Shown here one piece after another: positions 1 to 6,037 of a stretch of DNA of 8,005 nucleotides; position 1 is the stretch's first letter; the number at the start of each line of letters is the position of its first letter. Origin of the DNA: Deltaproteobacteria bacterium (GTDB lineage: Bacteria > Desulfobacterota > JADFXK01); NCBI GenBank assembly GCA_015233285.1, contig JADFYA010000159.1, positions 1-8,005 of the forward strand. Reading direction: 5' to 3'. Below the pieces are notes generated by a model, which saw only the letters and a program-made list of their open reading frames with translations, did not search any database and had not been told where the DNA came from. Position numbers and translations under genes: made by a program.

Positions 1-1019
1 TCGCCCCCGGTCGTCTTCCACACCCCATCGACCTTGAAACCCGACGCTCCGGGGCAGTCGCCGGTTCCCTTCCAGCAATTGTAATAGATATTCAAAAGGT
101 CGATGTATTCAGCCGTGGCTTTGACATTCCCGACCGGATTGGGATGGCTGTCCCATTCATCGGAAGGATAAGCGGCCATGTTGTTGGCGACGCCCTGGAC
201 ATGCTGGATAGCCCCATTGCGGAACCGGTGATGATTGCCGGAGTCTAGACCCAGGTCCGTGACATTGGGGCTGCCGCCGTTGCTGGTCAACACATTGTAG
301 AAATCAAATACAGCCACATTACGATAGGCGTAGCCCCGCAGCCAGTCATTAGCCAGCCAGCTACTCAGGCCCCGGGCATTGGCCGCATGAACCGCATCGG
401 TGTCATTGGCCACCTGGGGTGGAGAAGTAATCAGGATAAACAGCTTATCTTGCCGGGCGGCGAAATATTTTAACAAGTCATTATATATGCCTTTGGCATT
501 AGCGACAGTCATGTACTCGGACGAGGCATCCTGGCCCCGGAGAGGATTGGCCCCGATAGCCGCCGGATCACTGGGTTGGCCGCTCAGGTAGGAATTAGGA
601 AAGCACGATTTAAACATAATGACATTGTTTTCACCTCCCGGGTCCGTGGCCAGTCGTGAATAGAAGTCCCCACTCTGGTTGCTTTCCTGATATAGGGCCG
701 ACAGATAGGTACCACTATCAGGGCTGTTAAACCATTCCCACCAGTTGCCGATATCGGTCCGGTCTCCAATTCCTTCCGGACCCCAGCCGTAATTGGTGTC
801 GCTCACAAAATAATTGTTTTTCTTCAGAGTCAGGCCCAAGCCGCCATTGCTGTCGGTTAGCCAGTTCTCGCCCGTGGAGTGATGAATGAAGATAAGCTTA
901 ACCGGCGAGGCTGGTGGATTGGAATTAAACGCCTGACGCCAGGCCCCGGCAAAAGAAACAGATTGGCCCAAGATAATCAGGAACAACGAACATAACAACA
1001 TTATCATTGACCGACTCAT
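1..1019 (-). CDS. Secreted SGNH/GDSL-hydrolase-like protein, unknown function (C-terminus beyond window)
   Basis: An open frame of 339 complete codons starts at ATG 1019 and runs off the left edge. AGGAGG (1026-1031) lies 6 nt before this ATG and fixes the start over later Met5 and Met7. Residues 1-24 form a Sec signal peptide (hydrophobic core MLLCSLFLIILG, likely cut after SFA); there is no lipobox, so the product is probably periplasmic or exported. The mature part begins with a strand followed by HHSTGENW (residues 46-53), then a second hydrophobic strand IMFKSCFPNS (134-143), a third LFILITSPP (193-201), and near residue 290 DSHPNPVGN. That order, a Ser/Gly block on the first strand, Asn-containing strands, then a late D-x-H-P-N, resembles the SGNH hydrolase fold, in which the late His is catalytic. 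Ser48 would be the nucleophile candidate, but the classical GDS block is absent, so enzymatic activity is an inference. It follows the Rpn relic by 2 nt. Confidence 0.7.
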   Translation of the reverse strand, partial: MSRSMIMLLCSLFLIILGQSVSFAGAWRQAFNSNPPASPVKLIFIHHSTGENWLTDSNGGLGLTLKKNNYFVSDTNYGWGPEGIGDRTDIGNWWEWFNSPDSGTYLSALYQESNQSGDFYSRLATDPGGENNVIMFKSCFPNSYLSGQPSDPAAIGANPLRGQDASSEYMTVANAKGIYNDLLKYFAARQDKLFILITSPPQVANDTDAVHAANARGLSSWLANDWLRGYAYRNVAVFDFYNVLTSNGGSPNVTDLGLDSGNHHRFRNGAIQHVQGVANNMAAYPSDEWDSHPNPVGNVKATAEYIDLLNIYYNCWKGTGDCPGASGFKVDGVWKTTGG

Positions 1020-1021
1020 GC

Positions 1022-1270
1022 TCAACCTCCTGGGTGCTGAAGACCCTGTCCGATGCCCCGTTGAACCCCTTCTTCAAGAATTGTCTCAGCGATATACGGC
1101 ATAATGTCTTCTCCTCGACCGGCGATGGCCCGGTCTATAAAATTACTCAAATCCGTTCTGGTTAGTTTATCCGAGCGTAGCAAATATTGGGCCACAGCCC
1201 GGTCGGAGAAGACTTCTTTGAAGAACCTGTCGTGATGTTTAGTTGAGTTAGCCAATTTCGGCCTCGGCAT
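1022..1270 (-). pseudogene. Internally deleted relic of an Rpn-family (PD-(D/E)XK / transposase_31) nuclease
   Basis: This 82-residue frame has two recognisable pieces. Near the N-terminus, HHDRFFKEVFSD (residues 12-23) followed by VAQYLL is the typical opening of Rpn proteins. The C-terminal half, with AETILEEGVQRGIGQGLQ (61-78), is the typical Rpn tail. Full-length Rpn proteins are usually around 300 residues; here the roughly 200-residue catalytic middle with the PD-(D/E)XK residues is missing, so nuclease activity is not expected. The final residues HPGG and the stop coincide with the ribosome site of the next gene, which suggests that the original tail was also cut. The start ATG at 1270 has only a weak GGAT upstream. 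It could be a functional small protein, since Rpn C-terminal fragments made from internal starts are known antitoxins, but the fused N-terminal piece argues for a deletion product. Confidence 0.6.
1026..1031 (-). promoter_or_regulatory. Shine-Dalgarno AGGAGG for the secreted SGNH-like gene
   Basis: The minus strand reads AGGAGG-TTGAGC-ATG, a full-consensus ribosome site with 6-nt spacing. It lies inside the last three codons of the upstream Rpn relic (Pro-Gly-Gly-stop), so the relic's reading frame ends in the neighbour's ribosome site. If the relic is still translated, the two frames could be translationally coupled. Confidence 0.75.
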
Positions 1271-1527
1271 GTTATCCGTTCAAAATTTCGACTGCTGGCA
1301 TACATGTTCTCATAACCGGAACAAAAAGTAAAGTCTATCCTGCGCCGACCTCACCAGCGATTAACCGGCGGGCCGAAAGTCTTTCGCCTTAACATCCGAT
1401 ACCTTATAATCGCATTCCTTTGCTCACAGGTACTGAAAGCCGTACATCAAAGCCACGACCTAAAGGGACGAAAAAGGCGGATGAGTCGACTGGGACAACT
1501 TGTAAGGATAGCTACTAAAGTGGAGGA
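1271..1527. other. Noncoding gap between chemoreceptor and Rpn relic
   Basis: I see no credible gene here. The stretch holds repeat copy A (1379-1437), a tight inverted repeat CGAAAG-T-CTTTCG (1374-1386), and a 6-bp inverted repeat AAAGTG/CACTTT (1517-1522 and 1531-1536) that overlaps the chemoreceptor's stop codon. The last could slow transcription leaving the chemoreceptor gene but has no T-run, so it is not a convincing intrinsic terminator. Confidence 0.5.
1379..1437 (+). repeat. Intergenic repeat, copy A
   Basis: Copy A matches copy B at 4031-4095. Shared blocks in the same order are GTCTTTCGCCTT (1379-1390), ACA (1392-1394), TATAAT (1405-1410), CATTCCTTTG (1413-1422), TCAC (1424-1427) and CTGAA (1433-1437). 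The interval between the TT(G/A)ACA-like block and TATAAT is 10 nt here against 17 nt in copy B, so copy A is not a normally spaced sigma70 promoter and looks decayed by a 7-nt loss. Read on the plus strand it would point into the 3' end of the chemoreceptor gene. Confidence 0.6.
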
Positions 1528-3204
1528 CTACACTTTGAAAACCGCAACCATGGTTTGAAGTTTTTCGGCCAGGTGGGATAGCTCCGAGGCCGTGGTTTTA
1601 ACTTGGGAAGAATCGGTAAACAGGTCTTGGGCGGAAAGATGAACTTCGGAGATGTTATCGGCGATTTCGGTGGCTGTCTCGGCTAGCTGAGATATATTTT
1701 CACTGACTTGAGCAATGCCTTGAGAGACATGACCAACGTTCTGGGCGATGTCGGTGGTCATGCCCGATTGCTTATCAACGGCCGCAGCGATCAGGGAGAC
1801 CTTCTGGTTGAGTTCGTTGATCGCGTCCAAGATCTTCGTGATGTCTTTGACCGTTACGGCCGTATCTTCCTGGATGGCGTCAATTTCACATTTGATTTCT
1901 TCGGTCGCGGCGGCGGTCTGCCGGGCCAGGATTTTAACCTCATTGGCCACCACGGCGAATCCCTTTCCCGCGTCACCGGCGCGCGAGGCCTCAATGGTGG
2001 CATTCAAGGCCAGGAGCTTGGTGGCCTCAGAGATATCAGTGATGGTTCGAGTGACTTTGGTGATCTCTGCGGCTGAGCGGCCCAACTGGCCGACCTTGTC
2101 ATAGGCCCGTTTTACTTCGGCGACGGTCTCTTGAGTCATTTTGCTGGCTTGATCGGCACTGGCGGCAATGTCGGTGATGGTTCCGGTCATCTCGGCCGAG
2201 GCGGTTGCGACCATGTCGGCATTATTTGAAGAACGATCTGTGGTGCTAACAATCGAAGCGACATTGGTGCTCATCTGTTGGGTCGCCGCGGCTACAGAAT
2301 TGGATTTTTGGACGGTAGCCTTCGCCCCGGAGGACATTTTCTCCGATATGTCTGCCAGCTCAGCCGACCTGTCGGCCAAAGTCCGGCTGACCTGCCCGAC
2401 ATCTTGGATCATGCGGCGGAGATTTTCGCTGACTTCATTAGTCCCGGCGCACATCCGGCTGAGTTCATCCGAGCCGTAAATCTTCAGCGTGTGAGTGAAA
2501 TCACCGGCTTTTATTTTGTTTGTAACCGTTTGCAGGTTCTGGATAGGCCGATTGACCAGCCGTTGAAACAGATAGTAAATCAATAAAATAATGATACCCA
2601 ACCCCAGCGCCCCGACGATGAGATTGAGATTTCGGGCCCGGACAATGGATTGGGCCAACCGGTCGGTAGACGCCCGGACCACCATCCCGCCCAAGATATT
2701 CCGTGATTTGCTATGACAATGGTAACACCGGCCATCATTGGCGATGGGCCGCACAATGTCGAGATAAGGTCGGCCGGCCACGTCTTGCTCCATAGCCTTG
2801 TTGGAGCCTTTTCCAGCGGTTAGTTCCCGGCCGATTCCCTCGATGGCCACCTGGTCGGTGATCAGGCCGGCCAGGGGCTTTCCAATCAAGGCCGGATCTG
2901 TGGCAAATCTGATCACCAGGTCAGGCCCGTACACCGCCACTTCCACGTCGGGTACTCGGACCTTTACTCGCTTGAATTGTTGGTTGACTATTTCGTTATT
3001 GCCCATCGACAAGGCGTCTTCAATACTGCCCTCGATGGATTCCGACAACATCTCACACTGGTGCCTGACTTGGTCCCGAAACACCGACTTCATACTAAAC
3101 AAGTTAAGTGCGATCATTACACCCATAACAGCCACAATCACGGCGGTCAGAGCCGTCAGTACCTTAACCCAGAGGTGTTCCGAATAACTTGACATCAAGG
3201 ACAT
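1528..3204 (-). CDS. Methyl-accepting chemotaxis protein with periplasmic heme c sensor domain
   Basis: This 558-residue transmembrane chemoreceptor has, in order: TM1 (about 12-36), a periplasmic sensor domain (37-192) with a c-type heme motif CYHCH at 160-164 (bases 2713-2727), TM2 (193-213), a HAMP domain (about 214-266) and a long cytoplasmic coiled coil. The hairpin tip near 394-430 carries the conserved LLALNATIEASRAG and GFAVVANEVK segments that contact CheA/CheW. Known relatives in Geobacter sulfurreducens (GSU0935 and GSU0582) have PAS-like periplasmic domains with one covalent heme and are thought to sense redox state; I infer the same role here. The C-terminus TMVAVFKV has no NWETF-type CheR/CheB tether. 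Start ATG 3204 is preceded by AAAGGCG at a reasonable distance; the second Met at codon 4 has no ribosome site. It lies 15 nt downstream of the cytochrome gene, almost certainly in one transcript. Confidence 0.92.
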   Translation of the reverse strand: MSLMSSYSEHLWVKVLTALTAVIVAVMGVMIALNLFSMKSVFRDQVRHQCEMLSESIEGSIEDALSMGNNEIVNQQFKRVKVRVPDVEVAVYGPDLVIRFATDPALIGKPLAGLITDQVAIEGIGRELTAGKGSNKAMEQDVAGRPYLDIVRPIANDGRCYHCHSKSRNILGGMVVRASTDRLAQSIVRARNLNLIVGALGLGIIILLIYYLFQRLVNRPIQNLQTVTNKIKAGDFTHTLKIYGSDELSRMCAGTNEVSENLRRMIQDVGQVSRTLADRSAELADISEKMSSGAKATVQKSNSVAAATQQMSTNVASIVSTTDRSSNNADMVATASAEMTGTITDIAASADQASKMTQETVAEVKRAYDKVGQLGRSAAEITKVTRTITDISEATKLLALNATIEASRAGDAGKGFAVVANEVKILARQTAAATEEIKCEIDAIQEDTAVTVKDITKILDAINELNQKVSLIAAAVDKQSGMTTDIAQNVGHVSQGIAQVSENISQLAETATEIADNISEVHLSAQDLFTDSSQVKTTASELSHLAEKLQTMVAVFKV

Positions 3205-3219
3205 GTTGACGCCTTTCGG

Positions 3220-3720
3220 TTAGTGGGCTCCCCCAAAGACTAACGGCTTGTAGTTAAAAGTCTTGATTCGTTCCGGGCTATGACATTTTTCGCAATCGGC
3301 CATGTTTAGTTTTCTTTTAATATCCTTAGCGTCCTCCGATTTAACATGCAGGCTTCCCGGACCGTGGCAAACCTCGCAGCCGGGATCTTTTAGGTGAGGT
3401 GTTTCTCCTTCAGACCGAAATCCGCCCGGTTGCCCATACCCGGTGGTGTGACATTCAAGACAGCCGCGAAATTCCTGTTCCGTAAGCTCTCTTTTCATCA
3501 CCGCTATTTTCGAGTAAGAATGCGCTTTTTTAGCATAGGCCGTGAAATTCTTAAATTCCGTTGCATGGCAATCCTTACATGCCGCGGCTCCCACAAAAGT
3601 CTTCTCGCCGTTCGATTCGGCCAGGCCGGCTCCCCCACCCCACCAACCGGCCATAATCAGGATCCAGAACAGCAACCAACCACCCGGGATTACCCTATGC
3701 CGTTTGTCAATGTTGGTCAT
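3220..3720 (-). CDS. Periplasmic tetraheme cytochrome c, c554-like
   Basis: The predicted protein has 166 residues. A Sec signal sequence comes first (n-region KRHR, hydrophobic stretch from WLLFWILIMAG to about residue 33, likely cut near GLA-ES). Four CXXCH heme sites follow: CKDCH (48-52), CLECH (87-91), CEVCH (115-119) and CEKCH (143-147). The spacing and the phrases CLECHTTGYG, GCEVCHGPGSLHV and the early AHSYS histidine resemble the cytochrome c554 family (multiheme electron carriers of the periplasm), with H66, H109 and H125 as candidate distal ligands. The frame is open to ATG 3777, but that extension lacks a ribosome site and would put an odd peptide ahead of the signal sequence; ATG 3720 has AGGGGGGG just upstream (unusually close, 2 nt) and a proper n-region. 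It is the first gene of a unit with the heme-containing chemoreceptor and may be its redox partner (inference). Confidence 0.88.
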   Translation of the reverse strand: MTNIDKRHRVIPGGWLLFWILIMAGWWGGGAGLAESNGEKTFVGAAACKDCHATEFKNFTAYAKKAHSYSKIAVMKRELTEQEFRGCLECHTTGYGQPGGFRSEGETPHLKDPGCEVCHGPGSLHVKSEDAKDIKRKLNMADCEKCHSPERIKTFNYKPLVFGGAH

Positions 3721-3869
3721 AGCCCCCCCTAACGGACATTTAAATGAAATGGCAAAGGTTAGGATTGCAAGACACATTCGAAACCGGGATAAAATTCAGC
3801 GGCAATCCTGGCCCCAAAAAACCTCTGGGTCATACCCGCTGTTCGGCAACAGGTGAGCATTGATTAATG

Positions 3870-3897
3870 TGTTAAAATATTTCTACAAATATGTCAA
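3870..3897 (-). promoter_or_regulatory. Candidate promoter with dyad for the cytochrome-chemoreceptor operon
   Basis: On the minus strand a perfect -35 TTGACA (3892-3897) is followed at 15-16 nt by TTTAAC or TTAACA (3870-3876), a poor -10. The spacer is filled by a perfect inverted repeat ATATTT-N4-AAATAT (3877-3892), a plausible operator. The distance to the cytochrome start at 3720 is about 150 nt. The -35 is convincing; the weak -10 implies either a need for an activator or that this is not the real promoter. Confidence 0.4.
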
Positions 3898-4030
3898 CCA
3901 ATTTTGGTCAGGTTAAAAGAACAAACGCTTGAAAAATTCTTTTGTCGAGGTTTTATGTTGTTGAATAGAGCCGGCAAGAAAACTCCGAGGGGGACGGGCC
4001 GGACCAACCCACGGACAGCGGTAGGGCCCG

Positions 4031-4095
4031 GTCTTTCGCCTTGACACCGGGGGCACCCCACCCTATAATTACATTCCTTTGGTCACCGGCCTGAA
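4031..4095 (+). repeat. Intergenic repeat, copy B (contains consensus promoter)
   Basis: This is the partner of copy A (1379-1437) in the same orientation: GTCTTTCGCCTT, then TATAAT, CATTCCTTTG, TCAC and CTGAA are all retained, with about 7 nt more in the spacer. Similarity fades on both sides, so the unit is about 60 nt. Its origin (dispersed promoter cassette, remnant of a small element, or conserved sRNA start) cannot be settled from two copies. Confidence 0.6.
4041..4069 (+). promoter_or_regulatory. Consensus sigma70 promoter TTGACA-17-TATAAT
   Basis: The -35 TTGACA (4041-4046) and -10 TATAAT (4064-4069) are both 6/6 matches with the ideal 17-nt spacer. The spacer contains a small dyad, GGGG-CA-CCCC, placed where a repressor could bind or where the DNA could extrude. 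It points at the BASS transporter gene, whose start is about 180 nt downstream, implying a long leader, or else it drives an unrecognised small RNA. Confidence 0.65.
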
Positions 4096-4260
4096 CGCGG
4101 CGTAAAGAAATGAAAAAATGGTATTGTCGGAATAGGTCCGGCCAAAAACAAAGAGATACTCAGGTTGCAGCCGGCCCTCCGATATAACAAACGGAATCCC
4201 TCCGCTTAACCGGCCCGGCCTGACCTGGTCCATCCGACCATACCTTAATTGAGTGGCGCC

Positions 4261-5169
4261 ATGTTCCGCACAAATGACTTAATACTTTTGCTGGTGGTTT
4301 TTTCTTCTATGGCCGTGGGAATTTTGTGGCCTCGATTCGGATTGTGGTTTCAGGCGCTACCTGTTTACATGGTCATGTGCCTGCTGTTCTTGAGTTACCT
4401 GTCCATCACCCCGGAAGACCTCTGGGATACGCTCAAGATTTCGACCAAGACCATCTTTTACCTCACGTTATTGAAGATGGTGGCCTTACCGGTGGGGATA
4501 TATTTCCTCTTCCGGGTCGTGTTGCCGGATTACGCCATGGCCGCCCTGCTCCTCACCGGGGTCTCGACGGGGGTGGTGGCGCCGTTCATCTCCTCCCTGG
4601 TCAAGGCGAATACACCCTTGGTCCTGGTCATGGTCATCATCACCTCACCCCTGACGCCCTTGACTCTCCCCTGCCTGGTCAAGCTCGTATCCAGCCAATC
4701 TATTCAGATTCCCTTCGCCGACATGATCAAGATGCTGGGGCTGGTTATATTCATCCCCATTATGGCCGTTGAGGTTCTGAGACGGGTCGCCCCGGTTATT
4801 CCAGCCAAAATTATCCGGCGACGTTATCCAGTGTCGTTGGCTATTTTCGCCGTGATCAATTTCGGCGTTTTTTCCAGGTATTCGGATTTCCTGCTGCGAC
4901 ACCCAGCCACCCTGCTCACCGCCACGCTGGTGGGTCTGGCCTTGGCCGGGCTGTACATCGTGGCCGTTATCCCATTTTTCGGGAACCTGCCGGTGGCCGA
5001 CCAGTTAGCCGCAGTGATCAGCTTTGGAAATATGAATAACGTCTTGGTCATTGTCTTCGCGGCCAAGTTCTTCGGCCCGCTCGAACCAACCGTGGCGGCC
5101 ATGTACCTGATACCTTTTTTTGGTCTCATCCTCCCCCTGCGGGCATACCGAAAATGGCGGTCGGGTTAG
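4261..5169 (+). CDS. BASS-family (bile acid:sodium symporter fold) membrane transporter
   Basis: The protein is about 302 residues and almost entirely hydrophobic, with 8-10 predicted transmembrane helices, matching the usual 300-320 residues of this family. Helix-breaking stretches typical of its two crossed discontinuous helices are visible: TGVSTGVVAPF in the first half and SFGNMNNVLVIVF in the second, the latter resembling the conserved Gly/Asn-rich substrate and sodium region. Start choice: an in-frame TTG at 4249 would add four residues (MSGA) but has no ribosome site; ATG 4261 has GAGTGG about 4 nt upstream and is preferred. Substrate is unknown; bacterial relatives move bile acids, pyruvate, ketopantoate and other organic anions, so a 2-oxoacid would fit the neighbouring oxidoreductase, though that gene pair is convergent and not co-transcribed. 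It stands alone in its orientation. Confidence 0.8.
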   Translation: MFRTNDLILLLVVFSSMAVGILWPRFGLWFQALPVYMVMCLLFLSYLSITPEDLWDTLKISTKTIFYLTLLKMVALPVGIYFLFRVVLPDYAMAALLLTGVSTGVVAPFISSLVKANTPLVLVMVIITSPLTPLTLPCLVKLVSSQSIQIPFADMIKMLGLVIFIPIMAVEVLRRVAPVIPAKIIRRRYPVSLAIFAVINFGVFSRYSDFLLRHPATLLTATLVGLALAGLYIVAVIPFFGNLPVADQLAAVISFGNMNNVLVIVFAAKFFGPLEPTVAAMYLIPFFGLILPLRAYRKWRSG

Positions 5170-5209
5170 CCGGCCCAGTGGGAGATAGGGCGGGGAGGAT
5201 ACTTGGACT

Positions 5210-5980
5210 TTATTCCTCGGCCGGAGACTCCGGGTCTGCAGCGGCAGCCACGTCTTTATAAACTCCCAAAGGGAAGTAGGGAATCATTTCGTCGATCACG
5301 CGCTGATTAGCCCGGATGGAGTCCATCTTCCAGTTGGTCGGGCAGGAAGATAGGAACTCGACGAAGGCAAATCCTCGCCCCTCCACTTGGTATTGAAAGG
5401 CTTTCTGGAGGACCTTTTTGGCCTTCATCAGGTGTTTCGGAGTACATACGGCGACCCGGGCGGCATAGGCGGTGCCCCCCAAGGTGGCCAGGATCTCAGT
5501 CATCTTGATGGGGTATCCGGCGGTGGCCACTTCCCGGCCATAGGGAGAGGTGGTGGTGACCTGTCCCGGCATGGTCGTTGGCGCCATTTGGCCGCCGGTC
5601 ATACCAAATACGGTATTGTTTACAAATATGACCGTCACGTTTTCGCCCCGGTTGGCACAGTGGATGATTTCTGCGGTGCCGATGGCCGCCAGATCTCCAT
5701 CGCCTTGATAGGTGAACACAAAATTATCCGGCCGGGACCGTTTCACGCCCGTGGCCACTGCGGCGGCCCGTCCATGGGGCGACTCCAAAACATCAACGTC
5801 AAAGTAGTCGTACATGAACACTGAACAGCCCACCGAGGCCACCCCGATCGTTTTGTCCCGGAGACCAAACTGATCAATCTGCTCGGCCACCAGCCGATGA
5901 ATAATTCCATGATGGCATCCGGGACAGAAATGAGCCGGTACGTCGATAAGACTCTCTGGTCTTTTGAATACTTGTTTCAT
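5210..5980 (-). CDS. vorA: 2-oxoacid:ferredoxin oxidoreductase, beta (TPP-binding) subunit, VorA/KorB type
   Basis: This is the 256-residue catalytic TPP half of a 2-oxoacid:ferredoxin oxidoreductase, which decarboxylates a 2-oxoacid to acyl-CoA and passes electrons to ferredoxin in the cytoplasm. Visible signatures are CPGCHHG (19-25), [11 protein letters not shown] (91-101) with the TPP/Mg motif at 93-96, [12 protein letters not shown] (120-131), and [10 protein letters not shown] near the end. Cys19, Cys22, Cys51 and Cys213 sit where the four ligands of the proximal [4Fe-4S] cluster lie in related enzymes, so the subunit appears intact. Overall wording resembles the 3-methyl-2-oxobutanoate (branched-chain) enzymes best, but specificity for 2-oxoglutarate cannot be excluded, and vor/kor letters are used inconsistently for alpha and beta. 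ATG 5980 follows the alpha gene by 57 nt with only a weak ribosome site (GGAT). No gamma gene follows; the next gene is convergent, 40 nt away. Confidence 0.88.
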   Translation of the reverse strand: MKQVFKRPESLIDVPAHFCPGCHHGIIHRLVAEQIDQFGLRDKTIGVASVGCSVFMYDYFDVDVLESPHGRAAAVATGVKRSRPDNFVFTYQGDGDLAAIGTAEIIHCANRGENVTVIFVNNTVFGMTGGQMAPTTMPGQVTTTSPYGREVATAGYPIKMTEILATLGGTAYAARVAVCTPKHLMKAKKVLQKAFQYQVEGRGFAFVEFLSSCPTNWKMDSIRANQRVIDEMIPYFPLGVYKDVAAAADPESPAEE

Positions 5981-6037
5981 AACTGATCCGTCCGATTATA
6001 TAAAATGTGTGCCGGCCGTTTTGTTTCATCTGGATCT

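Larger units (their letters stand above)
3721..4260. other. Divergent intergenic region between the cytochrome operon and the BASS transporter
   Basis: About 540 nt with no credible gene. The left part (3840-3960) is AT-rich and contains a leftward promoter candidate with a dyad (3870-3897). The right part (3970-4248) is GC-rich, holds repeat copy B with its consensus rightward promoter, and leaves a leader of roughly 180 nt before the transporter. I could not match that leader to a riboswitch class I know and saw no intrinsic terminator in it. Confidence 0.5.

Noticed and set aside
400..769. Short frames at 400-591 (plus) and 584-769 (minus)
   Set aside because: Both overlap the long secreted-protein frame in other phases and have no recognisable motifs.
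1423..1500. Possible c-di-GMP (GEMM) riboswitch, suggested by CAAAGCCACGACCT
   Set aside because: The short match lacks the paired 3' GGGTTACC-type receptor and the GGGCAAACC block, and on the plus strand there is no gene for it to control.
1708..3192. Several plus-strand frames of 71-129 codons opposite the chemoreceptor gene
   Set aside because: They are antisense to a gene with unmistakable chemoreceptor domains, lack ribosome sites and show no family motifs.
3721..3777. Nineteen-residue N-terminal extension of the cytochrome from ATG 3777
   Set aside because: No ribosome site; the shorter form from 3720 begins with a normal signal-peptide n-region and has a purine-rich ribosome site.
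4249..4260. TTG start at 4249 for the BASS transporter
   Set aside because: No ribosome site in front of TTG; ATG 4261 has GAGTGG upstream. The difference is only four residues.
5169..5224. Shared terminator between the convergent transporter and vorA, from CCGGCC (5170-5175) and GGCCGG (5219-5224)
   Set aside because: The arms are 43 nt apart, one lies inside vorA coding sequence, and there is no T-run on either strand.
5387..5824. 145-codon plus frame opposite vorA
   Set aside because: It is antisense to a fully conserved oxidoreductase subunit and reflects codon bias.
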